NCBI GenBank assembly: GCA_900555665.1
Contig: USLX01000011.1
Location: forward strand, 1 to 26,639
DNA from: an uncultured Eubacteriales bacterium
GTDB lineage: Bacteria; Bacillota; Clostridia; Oscillospirales; Oscillospiraceae
Direction of reading: 5' to 3'
DNA: 26,639 nt
Shown: in pieces, positions 14,268 to 21,311 of the stretch
How positions within the stretch are numbered: position 1 is the first letter of the stretch
Layout: each line of letters starts with the position of its first letter
The notes under the pieces: model-generated
Database searches by the model: none
Seen by the model: the letters and a program-made list of their open reading frames with translations, nothing else
Told to the model about the DNA's origin: nothing
Made by a program: the position numbers and the translations under genes

Positions 14268-14522
14268 TTAGTCCAGCTCGGCCTTGGCTGCCTCCAGCGC
14301 CTGGGCCAGTTGGTCGGGACAGGATGTGGGCTTCATGCCGCAGCGGATGCCGCGCACGCGCGCGATGACATCGTCGATGTCCATGCCCTCGACCAGGCGG
14401 CTGATGCCTTGCAGGTTGCCATTGCAGCCGCCGGTGAAGACCACATTTTTGACCTTGCGGCCGTCAAGCTCCACATGGATCCTGCTGGAGCAGGTGCCTT
14501 TGGTACGATAATCAAATTCCAT
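14268..14522 (-). CDS. TSCPD-domain protein (TIGR03905-type)
   Basis: This 84-residue protein belongs to the small TSCPD-domain family, named after a motif visible here as TSCPD (residues 66-70). The same domain is found as a C-terminal module of some vitamin B12-dependent ribonucleotide reductases. It has four cysteines, C11, C33 (in GGCNGN), C61 and C68, spaced in a way that could bind a metal, though this is inference. The stand-alone form has no established function. It starts 14 bases after the end of the YbaK gene on the same strand, with AAAGGA 9 bases before the ATG, so the two are very probably co-transcribed. Confidence 0.85.
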   Translation of the reverse strand: MEFDYRTKGTCSSRIHVELDGRKVKNVVFTGGCNGNLQGISRLVEGMDIDDVIARVRGIRCGMKPTSCPDQLAQALEAAKAELD

Positions 14523-14536
14523 GGTAAAATTCCTTT

Positions 14537-15007
14537 CTATTCGGTGAGATCACAGACTGTACAGTTTACATAATGAATGAGATCGTCTGGTGCGAGCAGA
14601 AGCTGGCAGCCGCGCTGCCCGGCGGAGACGCCGATCTCGTCGTAGAGCTGGGCCGTTTCGTCGAGGTAGGTCGGAAACGGCTTTTTCATGCCGATGGGGC
14701 TGCAGCCGCCGCGGATATAGCCCGTTGTGGCCAGCAGGTCCTTGACGTGGATCAGCTCGATTTTCTTATCACCGGCAGCTTTTGCGGCCTTTTTAAGGTC
14801 CAGTTCACAGCAGACGGGGATGCAGAAGACGGCATAGCCGCAGCGGTCGCCGTGGGCAACGAGCGTCTTGAAGATCTGCTCGGGCGGCATGCCGATGCCC
14901 TCCGCCGCATGGAGGCCGGAGAGGTCGTTTTCGTCAAAGGCGTATTCCGCTGTGCGGTAATGAATCTTGGCTGCGTCCAACAGGCGCATGACATTGGTTC
15001 TGGTCAT
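14537..15007 (-). CDS. ybaK: YbaK/EbsC-family Cys-tRNA deacylase
   Basis: This 156-residue protein matches the YbaK/EbsC family, which hydrolyses mischarged Cys-tRNA(Pro) and related products to keep translation accurate. The conserved Lys47 in EQIFKTLV, the VCCELDLKKAAKA stretch, and the motif GYIRGGCSPIGMKK with the glycine-rich substrate pocket are present. The frame extends upstream to 15121, but that extension would cross the promoter and include no conserved sequence. I chose ATG 15007, with GAAGGGA 4 to 9 bases upstream; the expected transcript start (about 15023) leaves a very short leader. A second, divergent paralogue begins at 15114. Confidence 0.9.
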   Translation of the reverse strand: MTRTNVMRLLDAAKIHYRTAEYAFDENDLSGLHAAEGIGMPPEQIFKTLVAHGDRCGYAVFCIPVCCELDLKKAAKAAGDKKIELIHVKDLLATTGYIRGGCSPIGMKKPFPTYLDETAQLYDEIGVSAGQRGCQLLLAPDDLIHYVNCTVCDLTE

Positions 15008-15029
15008 GGGAATCCCTTCTTTCGGGGAC

Positions 15030-15081
15030 ATTATAGCGTCTTTTGCGTCCGGTTGCAAGTCCTGCCGGGATTTGCTATAAT
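15030..15081. promoter_or_regulatory. Back-to-back promoters sharing one -35 hexamer
   Basis: The palindromic hexamer TTGCAA (15053-15058) is the -35 box for both directions. Rightward it is followed after 17 bp by TATAAT (15076-15081); leftward, also after 17 bp, by TATAAT on the minus strand (15035-15030). The layout is exactly symmetric about 15055.5, yet the two spacers are unrelated in sequence, so this is not a simple palindrome. Only one polymerase could occupy the shared box at a time. Confidence 0.85.
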
Positions 15082-15113
15082 ACGTCTGATATTTACCGCG
15101 GAGGCAGTACAGA

Positions 15114-15584
15114 ATGTCCATTGAAAAGGTGAGGAGTTATTTCCAGACGCGCGGCATTGCGGAGCGGATCATGGAGTTTGACGCGTCAAGCGCGACAGTC
15201 GAGCTGGCGGCGCAGGCCGTCGGTGTCGAGGGCGCACGGATTGCAAAGACGCTGTCGTTTTTGCTGGGAGACGGCTGCATCCTGATCGTGACAGCGGGCG
15301 ACGCGAAGATCGACAACAAAAAATACAAGGCAAAATTCGGCACGAAGGCGAAGATGCTTGCGCATGACGATGTGCCGGAATACATCGGACACGCCGTGGG
15401 CGGCGTGTGCCCGTTCGCGGTGAAGGAGGGCGTGCGCGTCTATCTGGATGAGTCGCTGCGGCGGTTTGAGACGGTGTTTCCCGCGTGCGGGAGCGGCAAC
15501 AGCGCGATTGAACTGACGATCCCGGAGCTGGAAGAGTATTCGAAGTTCGACGAGTGGGTCGACGTCTGCAAGCTGCCGGAATAA
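15114..15584 (+). CDS. YbaK/ProX-type aminoacyl-tRNA deacylase-like protein
   Basis: This 156-residue protein is a second member of the YbaK/prolyl-tRNA synthetase-associated domain family, the group that edits wrongly charged tRNAs. Conserved features are Lys45 in RIAKTLSF, LIVTAGDAKIDNKKYKAKF, and the pocket motif GHAVGGVCPFAVKEGVRVYLDESL. It differs clearly from its divergent neighbour, which has GGCSPIGM instead, so the two probably recognise different aminoacyl-tRNAs. The ATG at 15114 follows GGAGG (15100-15104). It is expressed from the shared promoter pair. The tepA gene begins 52 bases after its stop and may be read through from here. Confidence 0.88.
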   Translation: MSIEKVRSYFQTRGIAERIMEFDASSATVELAAQAVGVEGARIAKTLSFLLGDGCILIVTAGDAKIDNKKYKAKFGTKAKMLAHDDVPEYIGHAVGGVCPFAVKEGVRVYLDESLRRFETVFPACGSGNSAIELTIPELEEYSKFDEWVDVCKLPE

Positions 15585-15636
15585 TTTTTGCCGGTTTTGT
15601 CCATGCTAAGCCCGAACATTTGGGGAGGGCGAGAAC

Positions 15637-16329
15637 ATGGCAGAAGAAACGCAGAAGAAACCACAAAAAAATCAACAGACCGAGCAGCTCGTCGATCTCG
15701 GCGCGGCGACGACAAGCACCAGTCGGGGCAGCATCTACACGTTGACCATCGTCGGGCAGATCGAGGGACATCAGGCGCTGCCGGAGAATGTAAAGACGAC
15801 AAAATACGAGCATGTGCTGCCGCTGCTCGCCTCCGTGGAGGAGAGCGAGGAGATCGACGGGCTGCTCATCTTGCTGAATACCGTGGGCGGCGACATCGAG
15901 GCGGGGCTGGCGATTGCGGAGCTCATTGCCGGGATGAAGAAGCCGACAGTGTCGCTGGTGCTGGGCGGCGGGCATTCGATCGGGATCCCGCTGGCCGTCT
16001 CGGCGCGGCGGAGCATGATCGTCCCCACGGCGTCGATGACGGTGCATCCGGTGCGGATGACGGGGCTCGTCGTCGGCGCGCCGCAGACCTATCAGTATTT
16101 TAACCGCATCCAGGAGCAGATCGTCAGCTTTGTGACGAGGCATTCGAAAATCTCAAAGCAGCGGTTCCTCGACTATATGATGGCGACGGACGAGATCGCG
16201 ACCGATGTGGGCACGGTGGTCTACGGGCCGGAGACGGTCGAGTCCGGGCTGATGGATCAGCTGGGGAGTTTGTCCGACGCATTTTCGTGGCTGCACCGGC
16301 AGATCGCGAAGGAGAAGCGGAAAAAGTGA
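15637..16329 (+). CDS. tepA: ClpP-fold protease, translocation-enhancing protein TepA-like
   Basis: This 230-residue protein belongs to the ClpP/crotonase-like serine protease family and most resembles TepA (YmfB) of Bacillus, a cytosolic protein linked to protein export or degradation of small acid-soluble spore proteins. The oxyanion-region LNTVGGDIEAGLAIAE, the nucleophile loop LGGGHSIGIPLAV (S114) and the histidine motif MTVHPVRMTGLV (H137) are visible, and the C-terminus is basic. The N-terminal 30 residues are charged and probably disordered. The start has GGGGAGGG 7 bases upstream. In Bacillus tepA lies directly before spoIIIE; here uppP and a repeat block separate it from ftsK, a conserved neighbourhood in slightly expanded form. 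Confidence 0.87.
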   Translation: MAEETQKKPQKNQQTEQLVDLGAATTSTSRGSIYTLTIVGQIEGHQALPENVKTTKYEHVLPLLASVEESEEIDGLLILLNTVGGDIEAGLAIAELIAGMKKPTVSLVLGGGHSIGIPLAVSARRSMIVPTASMTVHPVRMTGLVVGAPQTYQYFNRIQEQIVSFVTRHSKISKQRFLDYMMATDEIATDVGTVVYGPETVESGLMDQLGSLSDAFSWLHRQIAKEKRKK

Positions 16330-16334
16330 TGCAC

Positions 16335-16364
16335 AGGGCCGGGCGCAGGGGCGTCCGGCCCTTT
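16335..16364 (+). terminator. Probable terminator after tepA
   Basis: AGGGCCGGGCGC (16335-16346) pairs with GCGTCCGGCCCT (16351-16362) with one G-U pair and an AGGG loop. The T run is short (three), so it may be only partly effective. Confidence 0.6.
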
Positions 16365-16389
16365 CGCGCCATCCGATCCTGTTCCGCAG

Positions 16390-16740
16390 TCTGTAGGGGC
16401 CGATGCCCTCATCGGCCCTGCTGGCGGCCGATGGTCGCCCGCCAAAGGCTCCCCTTATGAAAGGGGCCGCGAAGCGGGGGCGCAGGAGTGAATGACATGC
16501 CGGTGGCATGTCAGAGCTGCGCCCCGGAATGCCCGCAGGCATTTGGCGCGCAGCGCCTGAGAGGTTTGAACGTAACGGTTTGGACAACCTCTCCGTCATT
16601 TGCTCGCGATGCTCGCAAATGCCACCTCCCCTTTCAGGGGAGGCTTTGTCCGCTGCGGCGGGGATCCTCCCCCAGTCACCTTCGGCGACAGCCCCCTCTT
16701 GGTAGAGGGGGCCTTTGGGCGGACATTCCCGCCGTCCCCG
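16390..16740. repeat. Composite intergenic element: chain of hairpins
   Basis: No gene is seen here. The stretch holds successive hairpins: GACATGCC-GGT-GGCATGTC (16494-16512); GCTGCGC...GCGCAGC (16516-16554) enclosing AATGCC-CGCA-GGCATT; GAGAGGTT...AACCTCTC (16559-16593); CATTTGC...GCAAATG (16597-16621); and CCTCCCC...GGGGAGG (16625-16642). It also contains the GC-rich module ending CCGCTGCGGCGGGG (16637-16663). The left end (CCGCCAAAGGCTCCCC, about 16440) and right end (GGGGGCCTTTGGGCGG, 16717-16732) are imperfect inverted copies of each other, which gives the element borders. It could be a non-autonomous mobile repeat. Confidence 0.7.
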
Positions 16741-16761
16741 TCGCGGCGGACACAAAAAGAG

Positions 16762-16790
16762 TGGAAATATTCTTCGATCTGTGTTAATAT
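16762..16790 (+). promoter_or_regulatory. Possible promoter of the uppP-ftsK operon
   Basis: A good -10 box TAATAT (16785-16790) has a weak -35, TGGAAA (16762-16767), at 17 bp. It lies right after the repeat block and about 52 bases of leader would precede uppP. Confidence 0.5.
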
Positions 16791-16848
16791 AAAACAGTAT
16801 GTGACTATGGGCGCGGGGAAGCTTGCGCCGCAGATCGGAGGTTTGCAT

Positions 16849-17679
16849 ATGACCTACGGACAGGCGATCCTGCTTGGGCTTGTGCAGGGGGTCGCGGAAT
16901 TTTTACCCATCTCCAGCTCCGGCCATCTGGCGGCGCTGCAAAATTTTCTCGCCATCGGCGATATGGAAAATCACCTGCTGTTTGACGTTCTGCTCCATTT
17001 GGGGACACTTGCGGCCGTTTTTCTGGCCTATTGGGCGGAGATCCGCGCACTTTGGGGCGAGGGGCTGCGAATGGTGCATCTGAAAAAGACGCGGCGCGGC
17101 GAAAAGCCGGACGGCGTGAAGCGGCGGCTGATTTGGTTTTTGATTGTGGCAACTGTTCCGCTGGCATTTGCTGCAGTTTTGAGCAACTATGTGGAAAGTC
17201 TGTATCAGAATACATTTTTTATTGGCTTTGCCTTCCTGATGACGGGCGTGCTGCTGTTTGCGGCTGACCGGATGGGGCATGGCAATAAGTCTGAACGTGG
17301 AGCCACGTTGGGCGACGCGGTCATGGTTGGGCTGGCGCAGGCCGTGGCTGTGGTGCCGGGGCTGTCCCGCAGCGGGACAACGATTTCTGCGGGACTGCTG
17401 CGTGGGTTTGACCGGAATTTTGCCGTGAAATTTTCGTTTTTACTGTCCATTCCGGCTGTCATCGGCGCGAATCTGGTGTCGCTGGTGAAGGCATTTGCGG
17501 CGGGCGTGGACTGGTCGATGGTGCCGAAGTACCTTGTGGGCGTGGTCGTCGCGTTCGTGTCGGGCTATTTTGCGATTTATCTGCTGCGCATGATCGTGCA
17601 GCGCGGAAAATTCGGCGGATTCGCGTACTATTGCTGGGGCGCGGGATTGGTGACGCTGATCCTGTCCCTGACCGTTTGA
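16849..17679 (+). CDS. uppP: Undecaprenyl-diphosphatase UppP (BacA family)
   Basis: UppP removes one phosphate from undecaprenyl diphosphate on the outer face of the membrane so that the lipid carrier can be reused for peptidoglycan; loss sensitises cells to bacitracin. The 276-residue protein has about eight membrane helices and both signature motifs: EFLPISSSGH (residues 17-26), containing the catalytic Glu and Ser region, and PGLSRSGTTIS (170-180) with the key Arg174. The reading frame is open back to 16600, through the repeat block; I chose ATG 16849 because GGAGG lies 8 bases before it and the conserved sequence starts there. ftsK follows after 13 bases, so the two are co-transcribed. 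Confidence 0.95.
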   Translation: MTYGQAILLGLVQGVAEFLPISSSGHLAALQNFLAIGDMENHLLFDVLLHLGTLAAVFLAYWAEIRALWGEGLRMVHLKKTRRGEKPDGVKRRLIWFLIVATVPLAFAAVLSNYVESLYQNTFFIGFAFLMTGVLLFAADRMGHGNKSERGATLGDAVMVGLAQAVAVVPGLSRSGTTISAGLLRGFDRNFAVKFSFLLSIPAVIGANLVSLVKAFAAGVDWSMVPKYLVGVVVAFVSGYFAIYLLRMIVQRGKFGGFAYYCWGAGLVTLILSLTV

Positions 17680-17692
17680 GGAGAAGAGATCC

Positions 17693-20437
17693 ATGGCGCA
17701 AAAGCAAACAAAAAAATCAACAGCCGCAAAGAGCCGGAAGAAGGCCGCGGCCCAAAAGCCGCAGGGAAAACCGATTCGGAGAGAGGTCGGCGCGGTGGTC
17801 TGCCTGCTGCTGGCGGTGTTCACGATTCTGGCCTGCTTTCAGATCCACGCGGCGTTTCTGGATGTGCTGACCACGCTCTGCAAGGGGCTGATTGGGGCGG
17901 GATTTTATATCCTGCCGTTCGCGTTTTTGATGGGCTTCCTCATCTTGCTGCTCCACGATGGGCGGCCGGTGGCGCTGCGCGTGGTATGCAGTTTTTGCGT
18001 GGCGGTGCTCATCGGGGCGCTGGTGCAGCTTGTGGGAAAGAGCAGCGTGGAGTGGAGCGGAAATGTGCTGGAGAACCTCTGGGACGGCGGTATTGCCGGA
18101 ACGTCCGGCGGCGTGATCGCCGGGGGACTGGCGCTGTTGCTGGAGCTTGTGGTGAGCAAAGTCGGGGCGGTGATCGTCTGTATTGCGGGCTTTTTGCTCT
18201 CGCTGATCACAAGCCTGAACATGACGGTAAAGGGCATTATTCTGGCGATCAAAAATCGTCCGAAGCTGGAATACGGGCCCCCCAAGCGTGAGCATGCCGA
18301 TCCGGCCGAACGGATCGTGAATCATGTTGCAGAAAAACACATCGAGCAGGTGGAGCGCAGGCGCGCGAGAGCGTCGGACTTTGATCTGCCGGTTGACGAG
18401 CCACCGCTGCCGGTGGCAGAGGGAAAGAAAAAGCGCCGGGAGGTTGTTCGGCCGGACGAGTTTATTGAGCAGGACCGGAAAAACGCGCGCCGTGCGGCAG
18501 CGGATGATTTGACGGACGATCTGCCAGGGGCACTGACAGGGCATTCCGCCGCGACGCAGGAGAGGAAGGGTGTGAGCAGGCCGGAAACGGCGGCGGAGCA
18601 GGAAAGCCCACGCGCAAAATTTGACGGTCTGATTGTGGATATGCAGAAAAAAGAGCAACTTCCGCATCAGCTTCCGCCGCTCGTGCTGGACGCGGAGCCG
18701 GAGAAGCTCCCGACCCTGTCCGAGGAGCCGGAGCAGATTCAGGAAGACCCGGCGGAGGAACTCCCACCGCTGATACTTCCGACGCCGGAAGCACAGGTGC
18801 AACCGGAGAAGGCCGCAGAAGTGCTGCCGCCCTTGCTGCAGCCGGAGGACGAGAAGGTCAAGCGTGAGGACGTCCGGCAGGAGGCCGCGCAGATTGAGGC
18901 CCAGATTCAGAGGGCACCGGCGCCGCCGGAATACCGGTATCCGCCGGTGAGCCTGCTGCACCCTTCGACGGGTGCGGCGGCGGACGGTACGCAGGAGATG
19001 CGTCAGAACGCCGAGCGCCTGGCCGACACGCTGCAGAGCTTCAACATCGAGGCCAACATCATTAACGTGACGCGCGGGCCGTCGGTTACGCGCTATGAGC
19101 TGGAGCTGAGCCGCGGGACAAAGCTCTCGAAGGTGACGAATCTGGCGGACGACATCGCGCTGGCGCTCGGGGCGTCGGGCGTGCGCATTGCGGCCATCCC
19201 GGATAAAATTTCGGTGGTGGGCATCGAGGTGCCGAACAAGCTGGTGACTACGGTGCTGGCGCGGGATGTCATCGACTCGGACGAGTTCCGCAAGAGCAAG
19301 TCAAAGATTTCGTTCGCCGTCGGCAAGGATATCGGCGGCAACCGCATCATCGGCGATATTGCAAAACTGCCGCATATGCTGATCGCAGGCACGACGGGCT
19401 CCGGCAAGTCGGTCTGTATGAACTCCCTCATTATCTCGCTGCTCTACAAGGCGAAGCCGGACGAGGTCAAGCTCATCATGGTAGACCCGAAGATGGTGGA
19501 GCTCGGCATTTACAACGGCGTTCCGCACCTGCTCATCCCCGTTGTGACCGACCCGAAGAAGGCGGCCGGCGCGCTGCAGTGGGCGGTGACGGAGATGATG
19601 CGCCGTTACCGGCTGATGGCGGATGCGGGCGTGCGGGATCTGGATTCGTTTAATAAGGTTGCGGCGGGAAGCGAGGAATTCGAAAAAATGCCGCAGATCA
19701 TCGTTGTCATCGACGAGCTGGCCGACCTCATGCTCGTGGCGGCCAAGGAAGTCGAAGAGTCGATCTGCCGCGTGGCCCAGATGGGCCGTGCCGCGGGCAT
19801 TCACCTCGTCATCGCGACGCAGCGGCCGTCGTCCGATGTTATCACGGGTCTGATGAAGGCCAATATCCCCTCGCGCATTGCGTTTGCAGTGGCGTCTGCG
19901 ATGGAGTCGCGCATCATCCTCGATACAGCGGGCGCAGAAAAGCTCGTCGGCAAGGGCGATATGCTCTATGCGCCGCTCGGACAGGGCAAGCCAAAGCGCG
20001 TGCAGGGCTGCTTTATCACGGATGATGAGGTGCAGGAGGTTGTAACATTTGTCAAGCAGACGAACGCGGCCGACTATTCTGCGTCGGTGATGGAGGAGAT
20101 CGAGCGAAAGGCTGCCGAGAGCGGCAAGGGCGGCGCAGGCACCGCGGCGTCCGCACCGGCTGCGCAGCCGGGCGACGAGAGCGAGGGCGACGAGATGCTG
20201 CCTGCGGCGGTCGATGTCATCCTGGAGACCGGGCAGGCGTCCGTCTCGATGCTCCAGCGGCGGCTGAAGCTGGGCTATGCCCGCGCGGCGCGCATCATGG
20301 ACGAGATGGAAGAGCGCGGGATCGTCGGTGGGTTTGAAGGCTCAAAGCCCAGGCAGCTGCTGGTGACAAAAGAGCAGTGGGAGGCCATGAAAAACGGCGT
20401 GGAGCTCAATCCGCCGGTGGAAGAGGAGATCCCCTGA
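17693..20437 (+). CDS. ftsK: DNA translocase FtsK/SpoIIIE
   Basis: This 914-residue protein is a septal DNA pump that moves chromosome ends out of the closing septum, and in spore formers into the forespore. Domains in order: a basic N-terminus, four membrane helices (about residues 32-190), a Pro/Glu-rich linker of roughly 240 residues, and the motor. The motor has the Walker A motif GTTGSGKS (Lys572) and Walker B motif VVIDELADLM (Asp674, Glu675), plus the arginine-rich IATQRPSSDVITG segment. The last 75 residues form the winged-helix gamma domain (LETGQASVSMLQRRLKLGYARAARIMDEME split around residues 845-875), which reads directional DNA motifs. GAGGAGA precedes the ATG. Whether it is FtsK or SpoIIIE cannot be told from sequence. 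An ECF S component gene lies downstream. Confidence 0.96.
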   Translation: MAQKQTKKSTAAKSRKKAAAQKPQGKPIRREVGAVVCLLLAVFTILACFQIHAAFLDVLTTLCKGLIGAGFYILPFAFLMGFLILLLHDGRPVALRVVCSFCVAVLIGALVQLVGKSSVEWSGNVLENLWDGGIAGTSGGVIAGGLALLLELVVSKVGAVIVCIAGFLLSLITSLNMTVKGIILAIKNRPKLEYGPPKREHADPAERIVNHVAEKHIEQVERRRARASDFDLPVDEPPLPVAEGKKKRREVVRPDEFIEQDRKNARRAAADDLTDDLPGALTGHSAATQERKGVSRPETAAEQESPRAKFDGLIVDMQKKEQLPHQLPPLVLDAEPEKLPTLSEEPEQIQEDPAEELPPLILPTPEAQVQPEKAAEVLPPLLQPEDEKVKREDVRQEAAQIEAQIQRAPAPPEYRYPPVSLLHPSTGAAADGTQEMRQNAERLADTLQSFNIEANIINVTRGPSVTRYELELSRGTKLSKVTNLADDIALALGASGVRIAAIPDKISVVGIEVPNKLVTTVLARDVIDSDEFRKSKSKISFAVGKDIGGNRIIGDIAKLPHMLIAGTTGSGKSVCMNSLIISLLYKAKPDEVKLIMVDPKMVELGIYNGVPHLLIPVVTDPKKAAGALQWAVTEMMRRYRLMADAGVRDLDSFNKVAAGSEEFEKMPQIIVVIDELADLMLVAAKEVEESICRVAQMGRAAGIHLVIATQRPSSDVITGLMKANIPSRIAFAVASAMESRIILDTAGAEKLVGKGDMLYAPLGQGKPKRVQGCFITDDEVQEVVTFVKQTNAADYSASVMEEIERKAAESGKGGAGTAASAPAAQPGDESEGDEMLPAAVDVILETGQASVSMLQRRLKLGYARAARIMDEMEERGIVGGFEGSKPRQLLVTKEQWEAMKNGVELNPPVEEEIP

Positions 20438-20468
20438 GCGCGCACCAAGGCGCGGACAGGTACATCAT

Positions 20469-20543
20469 ATGGAGCGGCCGGAGGATCTGCCCGGCGTTCC
20501 CAAGTATTGCATCCGGGTAAGCCGGAGCGAGAACTGGAGGTAA
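20469..20543 (+). CDS. Possible 24-residue leader peptide before an ECF S component
   Basis: A short open frame begins with ATG 20469 and ends with TAA 20541-20543, seven bases (including the stop, six bases of gap) before the next gene. It reads MERPEDLPGVPKYCIRVSRS and then ENWR. Its last codons, TGG AGG, are also the ribosome binding site of the downstream gene, so translation of the small frame would act directly on that site. The same stretch can fold by CCGG/CCGG and CCCGG/CCGGG stems (20483-20524). It has only a weak ribosome binding site of its own. It may be a leader peptide, a riboswitch that happens to be open, or chance; evidence is limited. Confidence 0.35.
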   Translation: MERPEDLPGVPKYCIRVSRSENWR

Positions 20544-20549
20544 ACACAA

Positions 20550-21131
20550 ATGAAACACGAAAATGTCAAAAAGCTGGTGGCGCTGGCGCTGCTGGCGGCA
20601 CTGGTGGTGGTTCTGCAGACCGTGGCAAGCGGAATCAAGATCGGGCCGATCCCGATCACGCTGACACTGGTGCCGATTGTGATCGGCGCGGTGCTCTATG
20701 GGCCGGGTGCCGGCGCAGGGCTTGGCGCGATTTTTGGTCTGGTCACGGCGGTCGCCGGACTGACGGGTGCTGATACCGGTACGCAGGCGCTGATTCAGGC
20801 AAATGCGTTCTGGACGATTGCAACGTGCCTCGTAAAGGCGACGGCCGCCGGTTGGGCGGCAGGACTGGTCTACCGTGCGCTTCAGAAAAATCAGACGCTG
20901 GGGTGCGTGCTTGCAGCCATGAGCGCGCCGGTTGTCAACACGGGCCTGTTTTTGCTTGCGATGACGACGGTGCTGCGTCCTTCGCTGGAGGCCTGGGCCG
21001 GTGGAACAAACCTGGTTTATTATGTATTTGTGGTGCTGACGGGCGTGAACTTCCTGGTGGAGTTCGGTGTCAACGCAGCGCTCAGCGTGGCGATCGCACG
21101 CATTGTGCAGGTCGTGGGTAAAAAAGGATAA
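20550..21131 (+). CDS. ECF transporter S component, substrate unknown
   Basis: This 193-residue protein has about six membrane helices and the layout of an energy-coupling factor S component, the membrane part that binds a vitamin or other micronutrient. The stretch KIGPIPITLTLVPIVIGAVL (residues 30-49) followed by YGPGAGAGLGAIFGLV is typical of several S component families, and the second half has SAPVVNTGLFLL and a final helix before a basic tail. The substrate cannot be assigned with confidence from sequence. No ECF ATPase is nearby, so it probably shares an energising module encoded elsewhere. GGAGG at 20536-20540 precedes the ATG. It may be co-transcribed with ftsK (112-base gap, no terminator seen). 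Confidence 0.75.
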   Translation: MKHENVKKLVALALLAALVVVLQTVASGIKIGPIPITLTLVPIVIGAVLYGPGAGAGLGAIFGLVTAVAGLTGADTGTQALIQANAFWTIATCLVKATAAGWAAGLVYRALQKNQTLGCVLAAMSAPVVNTGLFLLAMTTVLRPSLEAWAGGTNLVYYVFVVLTGVNFLVEFGVNAALSVAIARIVQVVGKKG

Positions 21132-21300
21132 ATCCTGGCGGGCAATGGCAGCCCAAAGGCCCCCTCTACGAAGAGGGGCTGGCCGAGCAAAGTGAGGTCT
21201 GGGGGAGTTTGAAAAAATTTCTCCCCCCAAAATCCCCCGTGGCGATTCCCACCTCTATGATGAGGGGGCTATCCACTGCGGCGGGGGCGGATCTGGATAT
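21132..21300. repeat. Hairpin repeat modules before the HAD gene
   Basis: The stretch holds CCCCTCT-ACGA-AGAGGGG (21161-21178), GGGGGAG...CTCCCCC (21201-21227 region) and a degenerate copy of the GC-rich module ending CACTGCGGCGGGGG (21262-21287). The hairpins follow the ECF gene and could double as a terminator, but no clear T run follows the first stem. Confidence 0.6.
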
Positions 21301-21311
21301 GGGGAAACAGC

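Noticed and set aside
15008..15121. N-terminal extension of the minus-strand YbaK protein by 38 residues
   Set aside because: It would cross the promoter and lie upstream of the predicted transcript start. No family member sequence is seen there.
14573..15124. A 183-codon plus-strand frame opposite the YbaK gene
   Set aside because: It runs across the minus-strand gene and the shared promoter and has no ribosome binding site.
16600..16848. N-terminal extension of UppP by 83 residues
   Set aside because: The extension is translated repeat sequence and would precede the promoter. ATG 16849 has a proper ribosome binding site and begins the conserved protein.
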